Shown here piece by piece: positions 17,558-24,788 of a stretch of DNA of 64,000 nt. The first letter of the stretch is position 1. Every line of letters begins with the position of its first letter. The notes under the pieces were generated by a model. It did not search any database, was not told where the DNA came from, and saw only the letters and a list, made by a program, of their open reading frames with translations. The stretch lies in the NCBI RefSeq assembly GCF_014650495.1, contig NZ_BMVB01000001.1, positions 166,003-230,002 of the forward strand, written 5' to 3'. The position numbers and the translations under genes were made by a program. The stretch comes from Streptomyces cinnamoneus. GTDB taxonomy: Bacteria > Actinomycetota > Actinomycetes > Streptomycetales > Streptomycetaceae.

Positions 17558-18715
17558 ATGGCCGAGGCATACATCGTCGAAGCGGTCCGCACCCCCGTCG
17601 GCCGGCGCGGCGGCGCCCTGGCCGGCGCCCACCCCGCCGACCTCGGCGCGCACGTCATCAAGGAGCTGATGCGGCGGACCGGCGTCGACCCGGTCGCGGT
17701 GGACGACGTCGTCCTCGGCTGCCTCGACGCGGTCGGGCCGCAGGCCGGTGACATCGCCCGCACCAGCTGGCTGGCCGCCGGACTGCCGGAGGAGGTGCCG
17801 GGCGTCACCGTCGACCGGCAGTGCGGATCCGGCCAGCAGGCCGTCCACTTCGCCGCCCAGGCCGTCCTCTCCGGCACCCAGGACCTGGTGGTGGCCGGCG
17901 GCACGCAGAGCATGTCGCAGGTGCCCATCGGCTACGCCTTCCAGCGCGCCGCCGAACCGCTGGGCCTCACCCAGGGCCCCTTCGCCGGCTCGCGCGGCTG
18001 GCGCGCCCGCTACGGGGACCGGCCCGTCAGCCAGTTCCACGGCGCCGAACTGATCGCCGAGAAGTGGGGGATATCGCGCGCGAGGATGGAAGAGCTCGCG
18101 CTGGGCTCGCACCGGCGGGCGCTGCAGGCGATCGACGAGGGCCGCTTCGCCCGCGAGACCGTCGCCTACGGCGACCTGACGACCGACGAGGGCCCCCGCC
18201 GGGACACCTCCCTGGAGCGGATGGCCGCCCTCCCGGCGGTCGTGCCGGGCGGACGGCTGACGGCCGCCCTCTCCTCGCAGGTCTCGGACGGCGCGGCGGC
18301 CCTGCTCCTGGCGAGCGAACGCGCCGTGCAGGAACACGGCCTGGCCCCCCGCGCCCGGATCCACCACCTGTCCGTGCGCGGCGAGGACCCCATCCTCATG
18401 CTCACCGCGCCCATCCCCGCCACCGCCTACGCCCTGCGGCGCGCGGGCCTGACGATCGACGCCATCGACCTGGTGGAGATCAACGAGGCGTTCGCGCCGG
18501 TGGTCCTGGCCTGGCTGAAGGAGACCGGGGCCGACCCCGGGCGGGTCAACGTCAACGGCGGCGCGATCGCACTCGGCCACCCCCTGGGCGCCACCGGCGC
18601 CAAGCTGATGACCACGCTGCTGTACGAACTGGAGCGCAGGGGCGGCCGCTACGGGCTGCAGGTGATGTGCGAAGGCGGCGGGCAGGCCAACGTCACGATC
18701 ATCGAGCGGCTCTGA
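17558..18715 (+). CDS. fadA6: FadA6-like acetyl-CoA acetyltransferase (thiolase)
   Basis: This 385-aa thiolase has the nucleophilic Cys in [16 protein letters not shown] (about residue 89), the His region NEAFAPVV, the [16 protein letters not shown] loop, and the second catalytic Cys in [10 protein letters not shown] near the C terminus. All key residues are present. It sits third in the ipdF-kstR2-fadA6 operon as in mycobacteria, where FadA6 cleaves a ring-derived keto-acyl-CoA. The ribosome site AGGGGAGC precedes the ATG. It ends 4 bp from the convergent ipdC stop. Confidence 0.9.
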   Translation: MAEAYIVEAVRTPVGRRGGALAGAHPADLGAHVIKELMRRTGVDPVAVDDVVLGCLDAVGPQAGDIARTSWLAAGLPEEVPGVTVDRQCGSGQQAVHFAAQAVLSGTQDLVVAGGTQSMSQVPIGYAFQRAAEPLGLTQGPFAGSRGWRARYGDRPVSQFHGAELIAEKWGISRARMEELALGSHRRALQAIDEGRFARETVAYGDLTTDEGPRRDTSLERMAALPAVVPGGRLTAALSSQVSDGAAALLLASERAVQEHGLAPRARIHHLSVRGEDPILMLTAPIPATAYALRRAGLTIDAIDLVEINEAFAPVVLAWLKETGADPGRVNVNGGAIALGHPLGATGAKLMTTLLYELERRGGRYGLQVMCEGGGQANVTIIERL

Positions 18716-18719
18716 CGCC

Positions 18720-19775
18720 TCACGGCGCCCGGTCGTCGCCCAGGCGCCGCAGGACGAGGTCCGCCTCCGTCATGATCCGGCCGACCAGCTCGGCGCACGA
18801 CGGCAGGTCCTCGATGACCCCCGCCACCTGCCCGGCCGCCATCACGCCCAGGTCCGTCCGCCCGTCCACCATGGCGGCCCGGAGCAGCACCGGCGTGCCG
18901 GCGGCCAGCAGCAGCCGGCTCCAGGCCAGCTCGTGTCCCCGCCGCATCGCCAGCCCGTCCCGCACCAGCCCGGACCAGCTCAGCCCCGCCAGCTTCCGGA
19001 ACGCCGCGGCGTGCCGCAGGGCCCGCACGAACGTGCCGGCCCGCCCGGCGCGTTCGAGGCCGGTGACGAAGGGCGTGCGCAGCATGCGGTGGGGCAGGCC
19101 GTCGACGCGGTCGGTGACGGTGACGTCCTGGACGGACGCCGCGAGGTACGCGGCCTTGACGGCCGCCGGCACCGTGCTGTCGGACGTCAGCAGGAAACGC
19201 GTGCCCATGGCGATGCCCGCCGCGCCGTAGGCGAGGGCGGCCACCAGGCCCCGGCCGTCGTGGAAGCCCCCCGCCGCGACGACCGGGACGTCCACCGCGT
19301 CGACCACCTGCGGCAGCAGCACGGACGTCGCGACCTGCCCCGTGTGGCCGCCGCCCTCGCCGCCCTGCACGAGCACCGCGTCCGCGCCCCACGCCGCGAC
19401 CTTCTCGGCGTGGCGGCGGGCCCCGACGGACGGGATGACGACGACGCCGGCGTCCTTCAGCCGGGCGACGAGGTCGCGCGAGGGGGCCAGCGCGAAGGAG
19501 GCGACCCGCACCCCCTCCTCGGCGATCAGCCGCACGCGCTCGGCCGCATCGCCCGCGTCCGCCCGCAGGTTGACGCCGAAGGGCCGGTCCGTGCGGGACT
19601 TCACCTCCCGGACGGCGGCGCGCAGCTGCGGCACCGTCATGGTCGCCGAGCCCAGGATGCCCAGCGCCCCGGCGTCAGCCGTGGCGGTCACCAGACGGGG
19701 GCCCGCGACCCAGCCCATGCCGGTCTGCACGACGGGGTGGCGGACCCCCACCAGGTCGGTGAGCGCCGTCCTCAC
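18720..19775 (-). CDS. ipdC: IpdC-like nitronate monooxygenase-family flavoenzyme
   Basis: This 351-aa FMN protein belongs to the nitronate monooxygenase/2-nitropropane dioxygenase fold. It matches mycobacterial IpdC (Rv3553) closely: HPVVQTGMGWVAGPRLV, RPFGVNLRADAGDA, GVRVASFALAPS, AWGADAVLVQGGEGGGHTG, GIAMGTRFLLTSDSTVP and SGQVAGVIEDLPSC. IpdC acts on the hydroxy-indane carboxyl-CoA before EchA20 and IpdAB. GTG 19775 overlaps the ipdB stop (GTGA). It is the final gene of the echA20-ipdA-ipdB-ipdC operon. Confidence 0.9.
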   Translation of the reverse strand: MRTALTDLVGVRHPVVQTGMGWVAGPRLVTATADAGALGILGSATMTVPQLRAAVREVKSRTDRPFGVNLRADAGDAAERVRLIAEEGVRVASFALAPSRDLVARLKDAGVVVIPSVGARRHAEKVAAWGADAVLVQGGEGGGHTGQVATSVLLPQVVDAVDVPVVAAGGFHDGRGLVAALAYGAAGIAMGTRFLLTSDSTVPAAVKAAYLAASVQDVTVTDRVDGLPHRMLRTPFVTGLERAGRAGTFVRALRHAAAFRKLAGLSWSGLVRDGLAMRRGHELAWSRLLLAAGTPVLLRAAMVDGRTDLGVMAAGQVAGVIEDLPSCAELVGRIMTEADLVLRRLGDDRAP

Positions 19776-20524
19776 CTGCGCACCTCGCGATCGCGCAGGC
19801 CCGCGGGGTCGACGACCTCGCGGATCAGGCGCAGTTCGGCGGCCGAGGGCGTGCGGGTGCGCGGCACCCCGTCCGGCACGTCGAGGGGGAAGCCGGTGGC
19901 GTCCCGCAGCTCGTCGGCGCTGACGCCGGGGTGGAGGGAGCGCACGCGCATCGTGCGGTCGGGGGTCTCGAAGTCGAGCACGGCCAGGTCGGTGACGACG
20001 CGCACGATGCGGTGGAAGCGGGTGGCCGACGGGCCGGCCGCGGCCGCGCGGTCGTAGCCGACGCCGCTGACCATGTCCACGCGCTCGACCAGGACGCGGG
20101 GGGAGTGGCGCGGGATCCAGTAACTGGTCGGGTTGTTGAGGGTGTTCGCCGGGGCGCCGCGCACCCCCAGCAGCTGGCGTGCGGGCCGCTTCCAGTCGCC
20201 GATGCAGCTGATGTTCTGGTTGCCGTGCCGGTCGAGCTGGCTCGCGCCCATCATCACGTGCCGCCTGCCGCCCGCGACGAGGGCCAGGTGCCGGCGGTAG
20301 GGCAGCCAGCCCTCGGTGACGCGCGACGCGGACCCCAGCGCCGGGACGTCGCCCATCAGCAGCGCCTCGCCGTCCGTCAGCAGCAGCTCCGGCGCGAAGG
20401 TGAGGCGGGCGAGCCGCGCCCCGATGGTGGGGATCACCCCCATCGGGCTCGCCAGGACCTCCCCGCTGCCCCGCCACGCCTCCGCGCACGCCACGACGCA
20501 GATCTCGGCCCGGTCGGCGTTCAT
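19772..20524 (-). CDS. ipdB: IpdB, COCHEA-CoA hydrolase beta subunit
   Basis: This 250-aa protein is of the CoA-transferase fold, matching IpdB (Rv3552): EICVVACAEAWRGSGEVLASPMGVIPTIGARLA, TFAPELLLTDGEA, HVMMGASQLDRHGNQNIS and NTLNNPTSYWIPRHSP. With IpdA it opens the last steroid ring by a retro-Claisen hydrolysis rather than CoA transfer. The ATG at 20524 overlaps the ipdA stop (ATGA), consistent with stoichiometric synthesis of the two subunits. Confidence 0.92.
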   Translation of the reverse strand: MNADRAEICVVACAEAWRGSGEVLASPMGVIPTIGARLARLTFAPELLLTDGEALLMGDVPALGSASRVTEGWLPYRRHLALVAGGRRHVMMGASQLDRHGNQNISCIGDWKRPARQLLGVRGAPANTLNNPTSYWIPRHSPRVLVERVDMVSGVGYDRAAAAGPSATRFHRIVRVVTDLAVLDFETPDRTMRVRSLHPGVSADELRDATGFPLDVPDGVPRTRTPSAAELRLIREVVDPAGLRDREVRR

Positions 20525-21387
20525 GCCCACTCCTCCGCGAACGCGGCGACCGCCGACCGGTAGCCGGCCTCGTCGCCCGAGAGGAAGTGGCCGGTGAACT
20601 CGCGCCACTCCTCCGGGTCGGCGGCCGCCTTGGCGTACGCCGCCTGGAACGCCTCGTCCCGCTCGTAGTCCGGCACGCAGGAGGTGAAGTGCGCGCCGCC
20701 CGGCGCCTCGACGACACCGGCGACGCAGTGGCGCTGCACCAGCAGCGTCTGCGGAGCGCCCGCCGCCGCGAACTCCCCGCCTTCGACGATCCGTTCGCAG
20801 GAGACGTACGCCTCGCGCGCGGCCTCGCAGAACAGGTCGTCGAAGTACGGGTCCGGGCCCAGGTACTGGGCGTTGCCGCTGCGGTCCGCCCGGTTGAGGT
20901 GGACCAGGGCCGCGTCGAGGGTCAGTGCGGGGACGGCGACCAGCTCCTCCCCGTCGGCGTACGGTGAGGTGACCGTCCGCAGGCCGGGGTTGACCCGCAT
21001 GACGTCCGAGCCCAGCCCCGCCCGGACCGGCAGGAACGGCAGCCGGTGCGCGGCGGCCGTCAGCCCCCACATCAGCATCGCCTCGTCCAGCTCCGTCAGC
21101 TCCAGCTCCCCGCGCTGCCGGGCCGCCCGGAAGTGCGGCTCCAGCGGGATCGAGTCCAGCGTGGCGAACGCCGCGACGAGCTTGCGGATCCGCCCTGCCG
21201 CCGCCAGCAGGCCGACGTCGGGGCCGCCGAAGGAGACGACGGTCAGGTCGGTGACGGGGGAGCGGAGCAGGGCCCGCACGAGGGCCATCGGCTTGCGGCG
21301 CGAGCCCCACCCCCCGATGCCCAGCGTCATGCCGCTCGACAGCCGGGCCACGGCCTCGTCGGCGGTCATGGTCTTGTCGGCCGTCAC
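20521..21387 (-). CDS. ipdA: IpdA, COCHEA-CoA hydrolase alpha subunit
   Basis: This 288-aa subunit of the IpdAB ring-C hydrolase has a CoA-transferase fold. GMTLGIGGWGSRRKPMALVRAL is the CoA-binding glycine loop. VVSFGGPDVGLLAAAGRIRKL, RAGLGSDVMRVNP and ALVHLNRADRSGNAQYLGPDPYFDDL follow, all as in Rv3551. GTG 21387 has AAAGGAG 6 bases upstream, and the GTGA overlap couples it to echA20. Order echA20-ipdA-ipdB-ipdC is identical to M. tuberculosis Rv3550-Rv3553. Confidence 0.92.
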   Translation of the reverse strand: MTADKTMTADEAVARLSSGMTLGIGGWGSRRKPMALVRALLRSPVTDLTVVSFGGPDVGLLAAAGRIRKLVAAFATLDSIPLEPHFRAARQRGELELTELDEAMLMWGLTAAAHRLPFLPVRAGLGSDVMRVNPGLRTVTSPYADGEELVAVPALTLDAALVHLNRADRSGNAQYLGPDPYFDDLFCEAAREAYVSCERIVEGGEFAAAGAPQTLLVQRHCVAGVVEAPGGAHFTSCVPDYERDEAFQAAYAKAAADPEEWREFTGHFLSGDEAGYRSAVAAFAEEWA

Positions 21388-22145
21388 GGCCGCTCCTTTC
21401 GCGTGCTCCGGGAGACGAACGCGTCGCGGTGGCGGTCGGCGATCCCACTGAGGCTCGCCTCGAAGGTGAAGCCCTGCTCGAAGCGGTAGCTGCGGCGCAC
21501 GTCGACGGGGTCGATGCCGTTGAGCGCGGCCTTGGCCATGCGCAGCAGCGCACCGTCCTTGGCGGCGATGTCGCGCGCCAACTGCAGTGCGGCGTCCGGC
21601 AGCTCGGGGCGCGGTACGACGCGCCAGACGGAGCCGTGCCGGTGCAGCTCGCGCGCGGTGACCGTGCGGGAGGTGTAGTAGAGGGTGCGCATCAGGTGCT
21701 GGGGCACGAGCCGGGCGAGGTGGGTGGCGGCGCCGAGCGCCCCGCGGTCCAGCTCCGGCAGGCCGAACGTGGCGTCCTCGGAGGCGACGACGGCGTCGGC
21801 GTTGCCCACGAGGCCGATGCCGCCGCCCAGGCAGAAGCCCTGCACGGCCGCGACGACGGGTACCGCGCACTCGTACACGGCGGCGAACGCCTCGGCGCAG
21901 CCCCGGTTGGCCCCGATCAGGGCGTGGTGACCGGGGGTGCGCTGCAGCTCCTTGATGTCGACGCCGGCGTTGAAGCCCCGCCCGGCGGCGGCGAGTACGG
22001 CGCAGCGGACGGCGGGGTCGGCGCCCACGGCGCGTACGGCCTCCGCGAGGGCGTACCAGCCGTGCACGGGCAGCGCGTTGACGGGCGGATAGTCCACCGT
22101 GACGACGGCGACGCCCGGTTCGGGGTGTGCGGTGGAGACGCCCAT
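21384..22145 (-). CDS. echA20: EchA20-like ring-opening crotonase
   Basis: This 253-aa crotonase closely matches EchA20 (Rv3550): VDYPPVNALP, GRGFNAGVDIKELQRT, NRGCAEAFAAVYECAVPVVAAVQGFCLGGGIGLVGN, DATFGLPELDRGALGAATHLARLVPQHLMR and the C-terminal YRFEQGFTFEASLSGIAD. EchA20 hydrolyses ring D of the indene carboxyl-CoA intermediate. It is the first gene of the ipd operon. The second KstR2-type operator lies 14 bp upstream of its ATG, a position that would block transcription. Confidence 0.92.
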   Translation of the reverse strand: MGVSTAHPEPGVAVVTVDYPPVNALPVHGWYALAEAVRAVGADPAVRCAVLAAAGRGFNAGVDIKELQRTPGHHALIGANRGCAEAFAAVYECAVPVVAAVQGFCLGGGIGLVGNADAVVASEDATFGLPELDRGALGAATHLARLVPQHLMRTLYYTSRTVTARELHRHGSVWRVVPRPELPDAALQLARDIAAKDGALLRMAKAALNGIDPVDVRRSYRFEQGFTFEASLSGIADRHRDAFVSRSTRKERP

Positions 22146-22158
22146 CGGCTACCTTTCC

Positions 22159-22175
22159 ACCAAACGTTTGTTAGG
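22159..22175. promoter_or_regulatory. KstR2-type operator (site 2)
   Basis: ACCAAACGTTTGTTAGG lies between divergent echA20 and the SDR gene at 22221. It has a perfect 10-bp central palindrome CAAACGTTTG. It matches site 1 (16046-16062, opposite orientation) at 15 of 17 positions. It is the only other strong copy noticed in the window, and it sits precisely in the second divergent promoter of the locus. Confidence 0.75.
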
Positions 22176-22220
22176 TACTGCCGAAGGTAGCAGCGGAGTG
22201 CCCGCTGCGGGAGGCACACC

Positions 22221-23018
22221 ATGAGCGGAACTCCTGGCGCAAAGGGCCGCGTTGTCGTCGTCACCGGCGGCACGCGCGGGGTCGGGGCGGGCATCGCGCG
22301 GGCCTTCCTGCGCGCGGGGGCCGAGGTGGCCGTATGCGCCCGCCGGCCGCCCGGCGAGCCGGTCGCTGCGGGAGGCCGGTCCGCCCGCTACCTCCCCGCC
22401 GACCTGCGCGACCCGCACGCCGCCGAAGCCGTCCTCGCCCGCGTCGTGGAATGCCACGGGCGCATCGACACCCTCGTCAACAACGCCGGCGGCACCCCGT
22501 TCCGGCCGCTGGACGAGGCACCGGCGAGCCGCCACGCGCGCGTACTCGAACTCAACCTGCTCGTGCCGCTCACCGTCTCCCTCGCCGCCCACCGCATCAT
22601 GCGCGAGCAGCCGGACGGCGGTTCCATGGTGATGATCGGCAGCGTCAGCGGGACCCGCCCCTCACCCGGTACCGCCGCCTACGGCGCGGCCAAGGCCGGA
22701 CTGGAGCACCTCGCCCGCACCATGGCCGTGGAATGGGCCCCGGCCGTCCGCGTCAACACCCTCGTCGTGGGCATGGTGCGCACCGAGTCGGCCGCCCTGC
22801 ACTACGGCGACGAGCACGGGGTCGCGGCCGTCGCCCGGACCGTGCCGGCGGGCCGGCTCGCCGAGCCCGACGAGGTCGGCGAGGCCGCCGTGTTCCTCGC
22901 CTCCGACCGGGCCGCCTACATCACCGGCGCCGCCCTGCTCGTCCATGGCGGCGGTGAGCGTCCTGCCTTCCTGGCCGCCGCCGACGCCGGCCACCGCCCC
23001 AGTGAGGAGCTGACATGA
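22221..23018 (+). CDS. Short-chain dehydrogenase of the steroid locus (Rv3549c-like)
   Basis: This 265-aa SDR has the NAD(P) loop TGGTRGVGAGIARAF, NNAGGTPF, IGSVSGTRPSPGTAAYGAAKAG (catalytic Ser, Tyr and Lys), and VEWAPAVRVN. It is divergent from echA20, as Rv3549c is in M. tuberculosis, and shares the operator. GGGAGG precedes the ATG. It likely reduces or oxidises a ring-derived hydroxyacyl-CoA; the exact step is not established by sequence. Its stop overlaps the next SDR start (ATGA). Confidence 0.87.
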   Translation: MSGTPGAKGRVVVVTGGTRGVGAGIARAFLRAGAEVAVCARRPPGEPVAAGGRSARYLPADLRDPHAAEAVLARVVECHGRIDTLVNNAGGTPFRPLDEAPASRHARVLELNLLVPLTVSLAAHRIMREQPDGGSMVMIGSVSGTRPSPGTAAYGAAKAGLEHLARTMAVEWAPAVRVNTLVVGMVRTESAALHYGDEHGVAAVARTVPAGRLAEPDEVGEAAVFLASDRAAYITGAALLVHGGGERPAFLAAADAGHRPSEELT

Positions 23019-23926
23019 CCGCGATCTGTGACGGCCGGGTGGCCGTCGTCACCGGCGCCGGCCGCGGCCTGGGCCGGGCCCACGCCCTGGCGCTGGCCGC
23101 CGAGGGAGCCCGTGTCGTCGTCAACGACCTGGGCGTGGGGCCCGACGGGGGAGGGGCCTGCGCGGACCCGGCCCGGCAGGTCGCCGAGGAGATCCGCGCC
23201 CGGGGCGGCGAGGCCGTGGCGCACGGCGCGGACGTCGCCACCGCCGACGGCGCGGCCTCCCTCGTCAGCACCGCCCTGCGCACCTTCGGGCGCCTGGACG
23301 TCCTGGTCAACAACGCCGGGTTCCTGCGCGACCGCATGCTCGTCACCATGGACGCGGACGACTGGGACGCGGTCGTCCGCGTCCACCTCGCCGGTCACTT
23401 CCTGCCGCTGCGCCACGCCAGTGCCCACTGGCGCGCGGAGGCCAAGGCGGGCCGCAGGCCCGTCGCCCGCGTCGTCAACACCACCTCGGGCGCCGGCCTG
23501 CTGGGCAGCGTCGGCCAGGCGAACTACGCCGCCGCCAAGGCGGGCGTCGCGGCCCTCACCCTCGTGGCCGCCGCCGAACTCGGCCGCTACGGCGTCCAGG
23601 TCAACGCCATCGCCCCCGCCGCCCGCACCCGCATGACCGAGGGTCCCTTCGCCGAGGCCATGGCCGCGCCGGCCGACGGCGGCTTCGACGCCATGGCCCC
23701 GGCCAACGTCTCCCCGCTGGTGGTGTGGCTGGCGTCGGCGGCCTCCGAGGGCGTCACCGGCCAGGTCTTCGCGGCGGAGGCCGGCCGCATCACGGTGATG
23801 GAGGGCTGGCACCCGGGCCCCACGGCCGACAAGGCCGACCGCTGGTCCCCGGCGGAAGCGGGGGAGGCGGTGCGCGGCCTGCTGCGGGGAGCCCGGGCAC
23901 CGCGACCGGTGTACGGCGCCGGCTGA
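23015..23926 (+). CDS. Short-chain dehydrogenase (Rv3548c-like, MFE-2 type)
   Basis: This 303-aa SDR resembles the (3R)-hydroxyacyl-CoA dehydrogenase domain of peroxisomal multifunctional enzyme 2. It has VTGAGRGLGRAHALALAAEGARVVVNDLG, NNAGFLRDRMLV, TSGAGLLGSVGQANYAAAKAG and IAPAARTRMTE. The extended C-terminal part (about 250-300) is typical of that group. It is co-transcribed with the SDR upstream and ends 7 bp from the convergent ABC permease gene. It marks the end of the KstR2-type locus. Confidence 0.87.
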   Translation: MTAICDGRVAVVTGAGRGLGRAHALALAAEGARVVVNDLGVGPDGGGACADPARQVAEEIRARGGEAVAHGADVATADGAASLVSTALRTFGRLDVLVNNAGFLRDRMLVTMDADDWDAVVRVHLAGHFLPLRHASAHWRAEAKAGRRPVARVVNTTSGAGLLGSVGQANYAAAKAGVAALTLVAAAELGRYGVQVNAIAPAARTRMTEGPFAEAMAAPADGGFDAMAPANVSPLVVWLASAASEGVTGQVFAAEAGRITVMEGWHPGPTADKADRWSPAEAGEAVRGLLRGARAPRPVYGAG

Positions 23927-23933
23927 GCCGGCT

Positions 23934-24788
23934 TCAGGACACGATGTCCTTGCGCCGGAAGTGCCGGAACGCGCACGCGAACAGCACCACCGCGTAGGAC
24001 ACCGACACCACCGTCCCCTTCACCATTCCGCCCCACTCCAGGTGCGGCTGCAGCGCATCGGCCCACGCGTACTGCCAGTGCGCCGGCAGCAGCTGCCGCC
24101 ACCCGCCCAGCGCGGTCACCGCGTCGAGCACGTTGCCGACGATGGTGAGCCCCATGGCGCCCCCCACCGCGCCCAGCGGCGCGTCCGTCACTGTGGACAG
24201 CCAGAACGCCAGCGCGGCCGTGACGAGCTGGCCGACGAACACGAAGGCGACGACGATCGCGAGCCGCCCCACGGCCGTCCCCGCGTCCAGCGACCCACCG
24301 GTGGGGATCCGCAGCGGCCCCCACCCGTACGCCGCCGTCCCCGCGACCAGCGCCACCAGCGGCAGCAGCACCATGGCCGCGGCACTGAACCCCAGCGCCA
24401 CCACCAGCTTGCTCAGCAGCAGCCGGGCCCGCGGCACCGGCGCCGCCAGCAGATAGCGCAGCGACGACCAGCTCGCCTCCGACGCCACCGCGTCGCCGCA
24501 GAACAGCGCCACCGGCACCACCAGCAGGAAGCCCGCCGAGACGAACAGCGTGGTGGCCGCGAAGTTGACCCCCGAGGCGGTCGCGGTGTCCATCAGGGTC
24601 ACCCGCGCGTCGCGTCCCTCGGGGTCGCCGCCGATCGCGAAGGCCGCGATCAGCACGAACGGCAGCACCGCCAGCACCGCCCCCATCACCAGCGTGCGAC
24701 GCCGCCGCAACTGCCGCGCCGCCTCCACCCGGAGCGGCAGGGTGTGCCGTGCGCGGTAGCCGGGTGCGGACTCCAGGGCGGCACTCAT
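23934..24788 (-). CDS. ABC-2 type transporter permease
   Basis: This 284-aa integral membrane protein has six predicted helices, a long first loop and the ABC-2 motif-like region EASWSSLRYLLAAPVPRARLLLSKL. It begins with a basic cytosolic N terminus (RVEAARQLRRRRTL). Its start overlaps the stop of the upstream hydrolase-ATPase fusion (ATGA), so the two should form one transporter made in a fixed ratio. The substrate is unknown. Confidence 0.88.
   Translation of the reverse strand: MSAALESAPGYRARHTLPLRVEAARQLRRRRTLVMGAVLAVLPFVLIAAFAIGGDPEGRDARVTLMDTATASGVNFAATTLFVSAGFLLVVPVALFCGDAVASEASWSSLRYLLAAPVPRARLLLSKLVVALGFSAAAMVLLPLVALVAGTAAYGWGPLRIPTGGSLDAGTAVGRLAIVVAFVFVGQLVTAALAFWLSTVTDAPLGAVGGAMGLTIVGNVLDAVTALGGWRQLLPAHWQYAWADALQPHLEWGGMVKGTVVSVSYAVVLFACAFRHFRRKDIVS

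Noticed and set aside
15197-18580. A continuous minus-strand open frame of over 1100 codons running from the crotonase through the antisense of ipdF, kstR2 and fadA6
   Set aside because: Only the first 837 bases match a protein family. The rest is an antisense shadow typical of very high GC DNA over genes with intact motifs on the plus strand.
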